DNA of 64,000 nt from Lottia gigantea (GCF_000327385.1 NW_008710211.1:1144880-1208879); one strand, 5' to 3'; shown: positions 13,485 to 26,677, numbered from the stretch's first letter. Program-made: numbers and translations. Notes: a model not told the origin generated them from the sequence alone.

Positions 13485-13834
13485 GTAAGTTACTTCATTT
13501 AACATTTTCGGCATTTTCTTTTAGATATGTTTGTCCAGTCTTACTGGTATTCATATTCATCATGTTATGGTTATTTAATACAAAACCATTTTTTGCTACT
13601 TTTGCTTTACTTTTCCGACCCCTTATTTGGTTTCAGAATCGGAAAGATTCTCATTGACTCATTTAATAAAGAGTTAACCCACTTTAATCAAGAAACTTTC
13701 TAATCCATTGGCTAGTAGTTTCAATCCAGACTGATGTTTTAGAGGAGTAGGGTACTGTTTATAACATATAGAAATCGGCATAGGTAAAGAAGCACAAAAT
13801 ATCGAAATATACTATTTCTAACTTCTTCTTCAAA

Positions 13835-13985
13835 GGAGTAGGGTAGCTGAGTCTGTAGCAAGGTTGATTGTTGTCTTATAAACCCTTTTGACTCATGAGA
13901 TTAAATTCTTGAGCCAGGACCAGTGTTTTCGCAAGTTAAACTCAGCATAAATATGGCTATCCTACTACACCTGACTTGACATCAT
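13835..13985 (+). mobile_element. tRNA-derived SINE copy, degraded
   Basis: Contains GGGTAGCTGAGTCTGTAGCA (A-box-like) and GAGCCAGGACCAGTGTTTTCG, the latter shared with 6527-6539. Degraded, non-coding. Confidence 0.45.
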
Positions 13986-16900
13986 TGATCATTACTCAGC
14001 TGGTAGGTTGTCCCAAGAGTTTTCCAATCGATCTGATCACACCAGCAGCACCAGGTGTCCGATAGTCCAGATTATCAAGCTATTGTAAGATTTATAGATC
14101 TGTTATTGTCCAGTGACATGCTCAGTGACCTTGACAAGGTCATTAGCCGTTGATTCTGTATATTTATTAAGTACAATAGCCATCATAACAATATAGAAAC
14201 TATGTATTAATTAAATGGTAGCCATAAAGACTAGAAACTAGTCTATATCATAATAGATTATATTGACCTGCTATATTAGACACTGACAGCTTGTGATTTG
14301 ATGGAAAGTTTCTCTTCAAGTTCTGTTTTCTATGATGAATTCTTGACTTGTTTTACAAGTTTCAAGCTAAACTAGCGGTTCTAGATAATTCCTTGCCCCC
14401 TGATTTTTTTTTTCATTCCAGCTGATAACTGACAATTCTTTTCCAGCTGCTTATTAAAAAGTCACTGAAGAAGTAATTAAAACATGTTAATTATGATAAC
14501 TGCTTATATCAAGAAAAACTAAGTTTACCTGACCAAATAAACATTATGAAGTCTGTTGACCTTTCAAATTAACAGACCAAGTGGCACAAACTTTCAGACC
14601 TGGCAAGTGAAAATGAGCAACACCTGCCACTTGTCATTAGATGTGTCATAACTAGTCTCAGATATATCTTCAGATGAGTCTTGTTGATTTCTCCAATTTT
14701 CTTTGTTATTTCTAGTTATAGACTGTTAAAAGATCCTTATCATAATCCTAGTCTGAGTATTTCTTTAGTTATTATAGTTTTAATTAACAATTTTCTGTTT
14801 TTACACTCGTTTCATAATAGATAATAGAATGAACATTGCTGAGACATTTCTATACCTGTTCTATCATCATTAAGAGATGAAAACTTTAATCTTGTAGATC
14901 AATCAACATGACTAGAGACTAGGATAAAAACAGAAAACAACTGGATTTCTATAACTTGTAAACTGGCATAGAATTCATTGATCAAGCAACATAGAGCTTT
15001 CAAGTGATTGTCTAACATTCAGCCAAGGGGACAATTCAATGAATGATACGAAGGAAAAAAACAAAATAAATTTTAAAATATCTCCAAGCAAAGAAATGGA
15101 CTTATTGGCACGGACTTAATATCTTACTGTTATATCAATAATACGTTTTTTAATACCATGGCTTGCATTTTAAGACATAAGGCTTTCAGAAATTTCTATG
15201 AGACCAATCCTGCCATCAGCCATCAGACAATATACAGCTTTGATGTATTATGAATAATAATGCTATATTATGTCTCTTTGATGTCAGTTAAAAATTTGAG
15301 TTTAAACACATAAAACAAAATAATTATTGTCATTTATAAATTAGAAATGTACTGAAATACCTATGGGTGGACCGTTTTGTTTTTAACTTTAAAATGTGAT
15401 ATGTTAACTTGTTTTCCTCCTGTCAGTCATACAGGGTGGAGATTGAAAAAAGACCAGTACAAGTTTACAAGTTGCTGTCCTTGTAACAGAATAGGGCAAC
15501 CAGCCCTGCTGTTAAGGTGGGATCTATGGGGGCTGGGCCCCAGCAAAACCTTCTTCAGTTCAGAAGAGATTGTCAGAAATGAGTTCTCTGGGCCTTTAAT
15601 TCTTCAATTTTATTAGTACAAAATCCGAGCACCAATTCATTCCTGTCGAAGGGCTGCTACAAACCAACCAATGGGTAAGGATAATCCAGGAGAGGTCCAT
15701 GCCATGATAATTGTCAGGGGACCAGCTGTTTATCAGGATCCTTGAAAACCCAAGTTGTTATCCTTGTCACTAATTGTTTCTCATGAACAGTACTATCAAG
15801 GTTTGAGAGGAACAAAACTTGAACTTGTTTTCAAAACGAGCTTATTATAAATGACTTTTGGTAATTGGAGACTTCATTGAGCTGTTAATTTTTATGGCTG
15901 ACAATTATTTTCAAGCCTGACTAAAGAGTCAAAGATATTGAACCCCTCGTTGACTATTATGCTTGTTGTGGTTAAGCCACCAATATAACTCAGTGAATAA
16001 AAAACTAATCCCAAGATTAAAACAAGATTTGTAGACTAATCTAGTTGATCTCTGACCAGTTTTTATGAATTATTAACCTAACCCTTCAAGTTTTGATGTG
16101 ATATTTTTCCTATGATTTTATTTTGACCAACAATTTCATTAAATTATCATAATTTTTTTTCAAAACACAATCTTTGAAACAACATGGACATATCTGCCTT
16201 TTGATGTCTGTCCTGATGAGGATTGTGTATTTGAAACACTTTCTGAGAGTTGGAGAGTCATTTAAACAATTGTATTCTACTGACGGCCTCATTTGTCAAT
16301 GTTATGCAAATTGGGTGAGAAAAACTCTCGATGACAACAGAATTATAATCTTGTTAGATTAGTAGGTCTGAAAAATGATCTCGTAATTCCAAAATAACCA
16401 TGGAGTAGTTACCTTTATCTTAATGATAACTTTATTCTACTAACTCTGGAGTAGTTACCTTTAAAACAGGACTGCTCAAATCAAAAAAAATAATTTATAG
16501 TGTCTGATGTATTTATTTTAGTACCTAATGATATTCACGTGACATTTGGCTTCCTGCCAAGATCAAAAGGGCTAACAATGATTAATCAATTAGTGATAAT
16601 TCTGACATCCTAATTGGCCAGTTTTTTACCCTCAATTTAAGCATGAAAAAATCTTTAATGTCGATGAAGTTACAATTGTGAAAGGTTACCTACATGTTCA
16701 GGTAGCAACATTTCTCAGAATATTATGGCTATTGCTGCAGTCCTGGTAAAATTTCCCTCATTGTGCCCTGCATGGTGTTACCCGTCTTCATTAGCCCACA
16801 TGGTGCAGAAAAGTAGGACATAAAACTCTATTCATTTCATTTTCTAAATATTATGGTTAGTTTACCATTCTTTATAAATTTACTAAGATGTGTTGAGAGA

Positions 16901-17544
16901 AAGTTCTTGTTCAAACCTTAGATCCTAGGTTCTCAATCTCTGGGTTTAGGGTCGGGAAAATGTGTAGAGAATCTTGGCTGTAGATCATCAGAAAACATGA
17001 TCAGAAAATTTGAGCCCTAATCAAAGCATGTGTTATTTGCTCTTATATATTTTGCGTGAATATTATTTAGAAATGATATATTTAACTTGGGAAATTATCT
17101 TAAAAAGATTTAACAAATAACCTTGAATTTATTTAAATAAAAAATTATTTTCCTTTGCTAAATATATCTCAAAAAATACATTATCACAGAGTTATAATAT
17201 TACAAGTAGAAAATGAGTATAAAAATAGCTGAGAGGTGAAAATGGCTATCATAAGATTGACAATTTACGTCTTGTGTTTCACCTGGTTCAGTCCAAGATA
17301 AAAAATATCTTCCATATTTTCTCGTTGAATCTCCCAACTCAGCGTAATTCATCATTTATTTTTAGCTCACGGCAAGATCAAATCGAGAAATGTGGTGCCA
17401 AAATATTTTAGTTGAAAGAATATGTTATAAAGATAAGATAAGATTATTTTTAGAAATGGCCCAGAAATATTTAGATTGATTCGTAAAAAAATCTATTACA
17501 TGAATTGAATTAGACTTGATGAACATGAATACCATAAAAATATT

Positions 17545-17830
17545 ATTAGCTATGTGGACTCTCTGAAAGATATGTTGAGTTGATAAACAAAATACCAAGA
17601 AACATTAGCTATTAGCTATGGGGACTCTCTGAAAGAGATTATGAGTTGATAAACAAAATAACTATGTGAACTCTCTTATGGAGATGTTGATTTCAAAAAT
17701 CTTAATACTAAATGAACATAATTACCTATGTGAACTCTCTGAAGGAATTTTCAGTTTATAAACCTTAATACCAAATGAACAATATTAGTTATGAGGACTC
17801 TCTCAAAGAGATGTTGATTTCAAATATCCA
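17545..17830 (+). repeat. Cluster of a roughly 60-bp unit containing TTAGCTATGTGGACTCTCTG
   Basis: Five diverged copies of TTAGCTATGTGGACTCTCTG, then AAAGAGATGTTGAGTTGATA and AACAAAATACC, near 17547, 17605, 17660, 17728 and 17787. The same unit occurs singly or in pairs elsewhere in both orientations, for example 7787, 19730 and 54460 (plus) and 22606, 22818, 22850, 23815, 23883 and 24047 (minus). Confidence 0.75.
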
Positions 17831-18843
17831 AAAATACCAAATAAGCATTATGAACCATTTCATAATAATTATAGTTGAGATCAAAAGTAACAAAGCTTTT
17901 AAATCAGGACTCTAGAACTTAAATAAGAACTGAAGCAGGGATTTAATGTAAAAATATCATAGTCTCAGGACAGTTGTCTAGCATACCAAGAATTAATAGG
18001 GTCATATTGATGAAATTACTCATTAAGTATATTGAAGGTTTATATTTCGGGTTTATTTTATCAAATATTGGATTAATTATAATGAACTGTTAAATCCCAG
18101 ATTAAAATTTCTCAGTTAACTTGACAATTTCTGTGGCAATCTACAGTTTAAACTTCAAACAAAAACCTGAACTATTTGAAGAATTTTAAAACAAGTTACT
18201 GTCAGTATAAACTACCTATAAATGATGATGGAAAAGAGTTAAAATCTAGAAGTTGTTCGTTGGCATGCCAACATTCATTGTCTATGTCATCTTGGTCTAT
18301 TAGATAATATTTTTAAAAAAGTGTACATTTCTAGTTTCAGAACAAGTAGAATGTTTCTCACTAAATTTGCTGATAAATATTACTAAATAAAATTATTATT
18401 AAACACAACACAAATAATGTGTCCAGTTGACCAATTTAAATTCTTCTGAAGGAACTCTGTCATATCATAACAATAGGTATAGGTTTATCTTTAGGGTAAA
18501 CCAGAGCATAAATAAAAAAAATAATAGTGGTCAACTGATAGTAGGGTAGGGTTAATCTGAATGGAAACCACTGCCACGTTATGTATTGACCACAACATAA
18601 TTCCTGAGTTCGATTCATAATAGTGGCCAACTGACATCATATCAATTGGTATTTTTAGGGCAAACCAGACCATACTTTAATTTGTTTTTTTTTGTAAAAG
18701 TGGATAACAGCAGGGCAGGTTCAATCTTGAAAGTAACCACCCCATGTCCTGTTTAACTTGTATTATCTTTCATGTTTCTCATTTCCACTAAAAATTGTGT
18801 AAAAAATTAAGTTTTAAAATGGTTTTTTATTTGTATATTTCAG

Positions 18844-18882
18844 GTGATGACAACATGTGTGCCTCAGATGAGCAATGAGCTG
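18844..18882 (+). CDS. Tensin exon encoding the end of a C1 zinc domain (39 nt)
   Basis: Bounded by a strong acceptor (TTTGTATATTTCAG) and a perfect donor (CTG|GTAAGTT). The 13 codons read VMTTCVPQMSNEL. This aligns with the end of the C1 domain of vertebrate TNS2 as I remember it (KVTSACQALPPVEL), with the Cys at the position of the last zinc ligand of a C1 domain (Cys-x7-Cys). It is phase 0 at both ends, so it can be spliced straight to the exon at 41773 (SNETINRNYY...). It therefore implies a long isoform whose preceding C1 exons, with the other Cys and His ligands, are not visible here. The peptide is short and the homology is my reading; splice signals and phase are directly visible. Confidence 0.6.
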
Positions 18883-19809
18883 GTAAGTTATTATTTTAAT
18901 ATTCACACCATTCACTTTTCGGTTTTTATTTTGAATTTAATACCAGCAACATGTACATTTTCACTTCCAATTTATTATATTCTAGATTTGATATGTGATA
19001 TTCAAACCACAGATGTATTTTTCAAATTATATACCAGCATCATATGCATTTTCACTTCTAATTTATTATGAATTATATTCATGCATTTTCATTCAAAATC
19101 ATATGGAAATAGGACAAACGCTGACCACAAATTTACATATTCACTGTTTCAATCCTTTATTTAACAGTGGTTAATTAATAACAACGTGATATTGGGATGA
19201 GATCTGGGATGTGTCATAGCTCATAGTGGTGCTGGTTCTCTATCATTACTAGTAGTTCATACAGTTCTTTTGATTGATAAATGATAGAATACTGTTATAA
19301 TTTTCTGAAAACCTAAAGGCCATTAAAAATTTCAAAGAAAAGTGTTGACCTTCAAGAAAGTGTTCAAGTATCAGCTTCTACAAACATGAAAAAACTGTCC
19401 TCTCAGCTAAACAGGGCGACCTTTAAATAAAAGCAAAGTTCAAATTAAAACAGGTTTTTCTTTTTAGACAAATATTTCATCTTTCTACGTTTTCTTCAAA
19501 TCATTGACATAGAAATATATTACATATTTCAAGGTGATTATACCTTATATGGAGAATGTAATAAAGGGATTGACTTCATGAGTTATTCTGAGTTATTGTG
19601 GGTGGACATGCCCATAGATTTTGAAAGAAAAATAACACATAATAAGTAATAATTACATATAGGCCTATAAGATTAAACCTAGCATGAAAGGTAGAGTAGT
19701 GATATCAATATCTAATGAATAATATAAGATATGTGAACTCTCTGAAAGGGATTGTGAGAGTCAACATGTGATATTTTCAAATGCATACATACGTAATAGC
19801 AGTTTGAAT

Positions 19810-19960
19810 CAGACCTGTAACCAGTCCAATGTGCCAAGGGGGGGCGGTCGCATTTGCAAGGGGGGCAATAGCTGATAGAAACGGATTTCTGCTTCATTAG
19901 AGAATTAGTTTGAATTTTGCAAGGGGCGAATATAGTTCCAAAGCGGCACCGCCCCCCCCG
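19810..19960. mobile_element. GC-rich hAT-like MITE with exact 8-bp target duplication
   Basis: The 151-bp insert lies between two exact GTTTGAAT copies (19802-19809 and 19961-19968). It starts CAGACCTGTAACCAG and ends GGCACCGCCCCCCCCG, and is conspicuously GC-rich against AT-rich flanks. It has no coding capacity. Confidence 0.7.
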
Positions 19961-20237
19961 GTTTGAATACATGCCCTAAATTGTTATCTATTTACAGCAT
20001 TTTGGGGTTAAAAAGCACATGTTTCAACAATACTACTTATTAGGATAGTTACAAAACATAAAACAACATGTGGGATGTTTAAAAGGGGTGTTTAGTCACC
20101 AAACCCAGTTTCAAAACATTAGCTATCATTCATTACACTCATTATTGTCGTGGAGCTCAAGCTGAAATATGGTTTGGACTGAAATTCTTAACGAACGTAT
20201 GATATTTTACTTGTTTGATTGTTTGTTATACACCACA

Positions 20238-20434
20238 GGGGCCCTATTTTATAAAACTTTATTCAGTGTAACTTAACCTTGTTCTCCCTATAGCTCATTA
20301 ACCAATTATAGCATAGCATAGTTTTATTTTCTAAAATCCCAATAATGAAACACGGCACGATAGAAATATTATAATAATATCCTAGTATAAAAAAGTCAAT
20401 ATGTGTTGAGTAAAATAGGGTTAACGGGGGCCCC
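20238..20434. mobile_element. MITE with GGGGCCC ends
   Basis: Imperfect inverted ends: GGGGCCCTATTTTATAAAAC on the left and AAAATAGGGTTAACGGGGGC with CCC on the right. It resembles in style the GGCCTTATTCTC-ended elements at 24327 and 55222. The inside is AT-rich and non-coding. Confidence 0.55.
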
Positions 20435-20790
20435 AGTTTACCTTTACTTTAGTGAACAAGATATATAATAAAATAATAATGCAGTCTGTCATGTGTCAAA
20501 TATATTCTGTTACGCTGCATTCATAACTTATCGTCACTATTCATAATGTAACAATCTGACAGCTACTCTAAAAAAATACTTCTAACTTTGATCAAGCTTG
20601 TCCTAATATTACCTGGTTGTAAGATATTCACTCAGAACACTCCAACTCGACAATCTATTAATAGATACACACAAAATAACTATGGCTTCACTGGTACAGT
20701 AGGTTTGAAGCTAGGGTATCGTGTTTCACCTACGAATTGAGTTGTATTCCTTCCATCTTTCAACCTACACCCTTCATTCATTATTCTCAG

Positions 20791-20874
20791 GATATTACCT
20801 CCTTGGACTTAACTCTGTTATACTGATCTTGGATTTATTTAGTGGATTAAAGTTGTGAGAGTTTCCTATACCAG
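20791..20874 (+). other. Exon-like island, possible 5'UTR exon
   Basis: A pyrimidine-rich acceptor (CTTCATTCATTATTCTCAG) and a donor (CCAG|GTAAGG) frame 84 nt. All three frames contain a stop, so it cannot be an internal coding exon. A non-coding leader exon of a tensin isoform is possible, as is chance. Confidence 0.2.
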
Positions 20875-21363
20875 GTAAGGCAATGTTATATTATTGAACT
20901 GTTTAGTGTGGGACTGTAAGAGTAAAACAGTTACACGGTGTAATAAGTTAGCTGAGTTATAAACCAGGTTTTATTCTTCAAGGTTACTCACTTGAGATAA
21001 CAAATCTCTTGTCTGTTTCCTTTACTGGATAACATGCCTGTATTCTGCTTTTAATTGGATAGAAACTGATTTTATCAGAGCACATGACAGTGTACTTAAC
21101 CCAAGAGAACTACAGGATTATAAAATGTTAGCATTGCAGGTTCATCCTTACAAAATAACAAATTCTGCTTTATTACTGGTGTTTGACAACTTGGTATTAA
21201 CACAACTTGGTAATAATAGTTTTTTACATATGTCAAGTCAACTGTCCACATAGTTAATGTGCAATTAATATGTCAAACTATAAAGTTGTCTTGTAAACAA
21301 GTCAGTGAAAGAATTGCCATCTATAATGTCACTACTCTCTCCTAACCACTCCTAATACCCCAA

Positions 21364-21575
21364 ATAAAAGCTCAAAGTGAGTTTGAGAGCTGACAACAGG
21401 AAGCAGTGGCTGAAGATATTTTTAATAGCATAAAGCTCAGTTGAACTCATTTTAGACGTATATACCATTATTGGATAAAAGCTCAAAGAGTGAGTTTGAG
21501 AGCTGACAACAGGAAGCAGTGACTGAAGATATTTTAAATAGCAAATAGCTCAGTCAAACTCTTTTTAGACCAATC
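21364..21575 (+). repeat. Tandem duplication, about 112-bp unit x2
   Basis: TAAAAGCTCAAAGTGAGTTT followed by GAGAGCTGACAACAGGAAGC and AGTGGCTGAAGATATTTTTA occurs twice, starting near 21364 and 21477. Confidence 0.8.
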
Positions 21576-23218
21576 TATACCACTATTGGAACATTAATGA
21601 GTACTGCTGTAACCCTGTGCCAGTTCCAATGCTTTCTGTTGTAGAGTAGCTGGCAGTTGCTGAAACTTCAACTTTTCAGTCTCCCTAACCTCTATTGAAA
21701 CCTGTGATGGAGGGTGTAAACTGTGTTTGTACCATCTGGATTGAATTTTAACAATTTGTCAGGTTGGGTGTTAATTGGGTCAATCAGCCAGAAAGTGTTT
21801 AATAGTTCTGTAATTGCCTACAGATGTTTTGTCAGAACTTCTATGGAACTTCATGTCTGCTTATTGTGATAAGAACATGACTCTTAAAGACTTTCATAAT
21901 AGCAAATCTTCAGTCCTTGAGCTTCAGTTACTTTGAATACTCCATAGGGACTCCTGACGTTGTGCAACTTTCCTTGGAACTTACGGTTATGGCGATTTGA
22001 CCGTGACCTGGAAATTACTCAGATGAGAAATTTCTCTAAAGAAAATCTAGTTTGTCAACAAGTAAATACATACATTTTACCAACAGAATGTTAAAACTCA
22101 ACATGACCTTTTTCTACCTGTTTTTAAATTGACAAGGTGGTGAAATTTGATGCAGTTTATGTTGATAATTTACATAGTTTCTGTCACTGTGGTACTTAAA
22201 CTCAGTTGGTGGTCTAAAGATGTTCTGTTTCATCTTACAGAGCATTATGTCATAGAGTTTTACTTCCTACTGTTCTACATCCAGTAGGTGATAAAGTAAC
22301 AGATAAGCAAGGACACGCGTGAGAGATCATTATTGCCTATTAACTAAAATGTAGGACAAAAATCTAATTTTTAAGTCAAGTTAATCTAATGATGGCTATT
22401 GGTATTAGGGAACCAGTTCCATATTGTTGAAGTGAAAACTGAGTTGACAATCCCAGTTGTAGAGTAACATCAGGTATTTCAGACTTAACATGAAATTTTC
22501 ATCTTTAATTTTTTTTTTCTGAGAACTTTTTATTCGTCTTGAACACTGTAAAGCTGACATCAGATATTTTGGATTTTATTTTGGTATTTAGGTTTGTCTA
22601 CTCCTTTCAGAGAGTCCACATAGCTAATCTCTATTTAGATCATTGCATCTGAAATACGTCTTAAGAACAGAAAATGAGAAAACTACCAAAATGTCATTGC
22701 AGAGTTTAAAATCCCAGTCAAACAGTTATATCTGGTTTCTTTCGATTTTTACTATGAATTATTACATCTGATACACATATGGGTTTTTTTTATTTCGGTA
22801 TTTAGTTTTGTCAACTCCTTTCAGAGAGTTCACATAGCTAAACTCTATTTAGAGAGTCCACATAGCTAATTTCATATAGCGGTACGTCATGTTATGTTTG
22901 TCTAGTGAAACAACAATTGAAAGAGTGAAACAGTAATTTGCATTAAGGATTGGTTTGACCTGATGATACAGTACAGTCTATATTTAGAATTAACACAATT
23001 TCTAAATGAATACCGCAGCAAATTTCAATATTTGAATAGTATTCACTGGTCGTTGAGGACTCTCAATTATGGAAATATGTTCTCGACACAAATCTTGAAC
23101 TTTTGAAAAAACTTTTAACGTTTTGTCCTCATGTTTACATACAAAATGATACATTGTTTGTTTGTATGACACGTTGAAGATCCCTTAACAGTTGAATATT
23201 GAAACCGAGTAGGCTTAT

Positions 23219-23330
23219 ACTGCTGTCCTGACAAAATTTCCCTCATTGCACACTGCATGGCGTTGTCTGTCTTCATTTGCTCTATAATAGGTGCAGAATA
23301 GTAGGATGTAAAACTCCATTCATTTCATTA
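23219..23330 (+). mobile_element. SINE 3' half
   Basis: CTGTCCTGACAAAATTTCCC, then TCATTGCACACTGCATGGCG and the tail TGCAGAATAGTAGGATGTAA with AACTCCATTCATTTCATT. Same family as 29041-29375. A close copy is at 16735-16842. Confidence 0.65.
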
Positions 23331-23898
23331 TCATTTTGTAAAAATGTGTTATTAAGATGATGCACTAGGTTCTCTTACAGATGTCAATGTATTTGTTTTA
23401 GACTTGTATCAATGAAATTTGAAGGAGGTCAAAGCCTTGGGACAATTTGTTCAAAATATAAATTTTCTCCTGAATATTCAACATGTCAATTTTCGCCCTC
23501 CAGCTTCTAAACCATCTAAAGATTGCTTTAGTAAATGTGGGAGGTCCGTTAGTTTTCTGTTATTTTTATACTTGTGTTTTGTGCTTTAATTCAATCCCCT
23601 AGTTCATTTGATTGTCCATTGAAATATATAATCATCTCTTCCAAAACAACTGTTGCCATTTTGCTAATGAGTTCATCAAGAAGGCATCCTTTTCAGATAG
23701 TTCACCTATTTATTAATAGCTTGGTATAAGGTCTGTCATAACATTTCTTCACTAGAGTCCAGGAGTCATTGTATCTATCAATATTTTGGTTTTAACATTT
23801 ATCAACTCTGCATCCATTCAGAGACCCCACATACTTAAAGCCAATCTGGTATTTTAATCTAAATATTTGTATTTAGGTATACTTTCAGAGAGTTCATA

Positions 23899-24050
23899 CA
23901 GTAGCGGAGTCAAAGGGAGGGGTCAGCTGCCCCAACACCCCTCCCCCCTCCCCCTTTGCAACACCGAAACCAAGTTTTTCGGGCAAAAATCTCATAACTA
24001 GCTTAGAAAACCGGGCAATCTCGGATTTTTCGCCCCCTCCCACCCCTCGG
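23899..24050 (+). mobile_element. hAT-like MITE, copy 2 of the CAGTGGCGGAG family, 3'-truncated
   Basis: Starts CAGTAGCGGAGTCAAAGGGA and shares CAAGTTTTTCGGGCA and CTCATAACTAG with 39060-39216. The right end, where CTGGCTCTGCCACTG is expected, is replaced by the dispersed AGTCCACATAGTTAA motif. Confidence 0.65.
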
Positions 24051-24326
24051 AGTCCACATAGTTAAACGTGAAATACCCTCTGTTGTTCTTGTGTAAATGA
24101 AAGTACTAAAATATTTAGCTTTGGCTTTTAGAAACTTGAGTTGAAGGTTGAAGTGAGTAAAATATTTGAGGAATTGGTCATAGAGTACTAATATTACTAT
24201 CAGAATGTAAATCTTATACCACACATGTTGGTTTATAACTTGTCAACTATATCAATTACATCTTATAAATCTCTACTCCTTGTCTTCTATATATCATCTG
24301 TTTATTGATACACAATACTGCATCTG

Positions 24327-24477
24327 AGGCCTTATGCTCGAAACCTATCTCAGATGAGTTCAAGCCATTTGATTGGTCAATCACTAAAATTGATTTTAAA
24401 TTCAGTTTTATTATCCAATCAGATAAGTGGATGTCTCTCTTAGTTAGGTTTTGAAGAATAAGGCCCCTGAACTCAAA
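24327..24477. mobile_element. MITE with GGCCTTAT ends
   Basis: Left GAGGCCTTATGCTCGAAACC and right GGTTTTGAAGAATAAGGCCC form an imperfect inverted repeat. The inner CCAATCAGAT matches 55222-55370, so both are copies of one family. An open frame over it on the minus strand is spurious. Confidence 0.65.
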
Positions 24478-26188
24478 GTTCCTCTTGATATCTTGGCTCT
24501 TTGGCAAAACAGACACCAAACAAAAATGGTTAATCAGACATACCTCGGTTAAGAGCACTAGTTTTAAAACCCAAAAGGCCCATAAGAGTAAACATGTCAT
24601 GCCTCAGTATTCATATATTATAGAAGTGGAGGTTAATTATGACTGGATACTATAGAAATAGTTTTTTCAGACAGATTGATTATTGTGAGTAAAAGCATAA
24701 AGATTTTTAATTTGACAAAAAATAGTTTCTCTGATAACTTGATAAAAACTACCTGCAAGTATATCAGATATAAGTATTGCCGTCATTGTAGATATTTAGG
24801 AGGGAAATTTTGCCAATGATCCTGTGCTCAAGATGTTACATTACGCCAGGAGTAACGAAAGCTAAGATGACCTTTATCTAACATTGTAGACATTAGAGGT
24901 CATATTACACAAACCATATTGTTGTAAATAAACAACATGTGAAATAATCAGATCAGGTATCTCTATTATTTTATATCAAATATACAGAGAAATCTTCTAA
25001 ATCAGCATCCCACTGGACCGATGAAAAATGTCTGTTTGCCAGTTTATTGTGCAAAAGTCTACTCAAACAGAGTTTCCTATAAATAATCTGAGTTGCTGAT
25101 TTAGAAAGGGTAATTATCTATAGATTAGCCACTTTAGGACCATATTTAGATGTCAGATTGTGGTTTAGAGGGTGTCGGTTATTTAGGGTTTCCTTTAATG
25201 GATTTATAGTAATTGGGGCGGGACTTTTTAAATATGTCAGGTTTGAGCGGGTGTCTGTTTACTCAGAGGATGTGGTTTGGAGGGGTTGCACTTTATAGTC
25301 TGATTGTAGAGACCAAGGCTTCACCTTATTTGGATGTCTTGGGCTTAGTAACCTCGAAATAGAATAGCGAAAGTAGAACCAGACAGGTCCTGGACTCTAT
25401 GCTAAATCTTGATCATAAGTAGTAATAAGGGTGCAATTTATTTGAGGAATAACTTAGTTTCATTCTTTCAAAAACACTCAATCACAAACTACAATATCTA
25501 AAAACAACTTGGTACTCCTGTCCATGTAAACTTTGTGGCTTTTGTAAGCTGAAAAGAATCAAATTTAACCTTTATCAAAAGAAATAGTTTTCAAATAGTC
25601 TTAAATAATAATACAATAAGAGAAGATTACTAAAGAGATAGGGCTGCTTGTGTATATTACACACTGACACCTTGTCATATCGGCCCTTCATATTATAAAA
25701 ACTTAACCCCTAAAATAATATTGACCTCTTGAAAGAATAGTTAGTTGTGTTTATAGATTGAGGTGATAGGATCATTACAGTAATAAAAATCTGTACAAGC
25801 AAAACAATTCCGTTAGTCAAAATATCGTCCAAAGTATGGCAAAAACTAGAGTTAAAATATTATAGTAGTGGACTTCTCAAAAGAGAAGTACCATCAGGTG
25901 TTTTAAAAAGAGTAAGCATGGTCTGATTTGCTTGCAACACTTCATCTGATTATGGTAGTTATCTTACAGGTATATCAGAATTTCAAATACGTCAATTTGT
26001 GAATTGTGGTCGCATCAACTTTGTATTTTTAATGATGTAGCTTAGACTCGTGCTGATTTGGTGTAATAAATGAGGTGTTTTAAGGTAGCTAGTGCATACC
26101 ACAAATTTGCCATGAAATCCATTTTTCTGTTTTGATTGAATCTTGATTGATATTACATCACTGTTCTGCAATTTTTTTTTTGACACAG

Positions 26189-26250
26189 GTCATTTTCTGT
26201 TAGTCTGAGCAATTGCTTGAACAATAGAGTTATATGTAGCATTGATGCAG
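26189..26250 (+). other. Exon-like island with strong splice signals, unassigned
   Basis: A long pyrimidine tract and CAG (GCAATTTTTTTTTTGACACAG) precede 62 nt that end at a perfect GCAG|GTAAGT donor. Only one frame is open (SFSVSLSNCLNNRVICSIDA), with one base left at each end, which does not fit the phase-0 joins of the tensin 5' exons. It may be a leader exon, an exon of an unrelated transcript, or chance. Confidence 0.2.
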
Positions 26251-26370
26251 GTAAGTGTTGATACAAACCTTTATCAAAGTAAAAAAATTGCCTCTCCTTG
26301 AGTTTAATTTTAAGATGCCTGTTTGTTCATTACGTCAGTTTAGAACAGAAGGACATAATTGTTGATACTG

Positions 26371-26677
26371 TTAAAGAAGGGTTCCCTTATTTTCATTTAT
26401 GAATACTTATATGAATAGAAAGTAGAGGTGTTCTAATGACTTCGAAAAATACCAGTTTGTCTGACATGTCCATAATTAATTCATAATAAGCTAAATTAGA
26501 AGAGAATTACCAACTGAACTCCAATGAGTTACCGATCAAGAAAGGTCAAAAAGTCTCTTTTCTCTTTTATGTTTATCCAGACTGTAGGGCCTACATACAT
26601 GGACATTTAGGATTGGTTAAAACTCTTTATTATATGCAATAAGAACATAATGATATGATTAAGAATACATGATAATT
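26371..26677 (+). mobile_element. TTAA-flanked MITE, family 1, 3'-truncated copy
   Basis: Starts TTAA-AGAAGGGTTCCCTTATTTTC and matches the copy at 32776-33082 through GAACATAATGATATGATTAA. The terminal CCCATCT-TTAA is missing. Confidence 0.75.

Larger units (their letters stand above)
13485..18843. other. Intronic stretch without recognised exons
   Basis: Contains a tRNA-derived SINE piece (13835-13985), a minus-strand fragment of the repeat family also found at 31755 and 59321 (about 15520-15615), a fragment of another dispersed SINE-like family (15640-15765), a SINE tail (16735-16842) and the repeat cluster at 17545-17830. No C1-domain exon was found despite a search for Cys-x2-Cys and His-x2-Cys codon patterns. 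Confidence 0.6.

Noticed and set aside
24256-24600. 114-codon minus-strand open frame
   Set aside because: It covers the GGCCTTAT-ended MITE and flanking DNA; no domain, no splice context.
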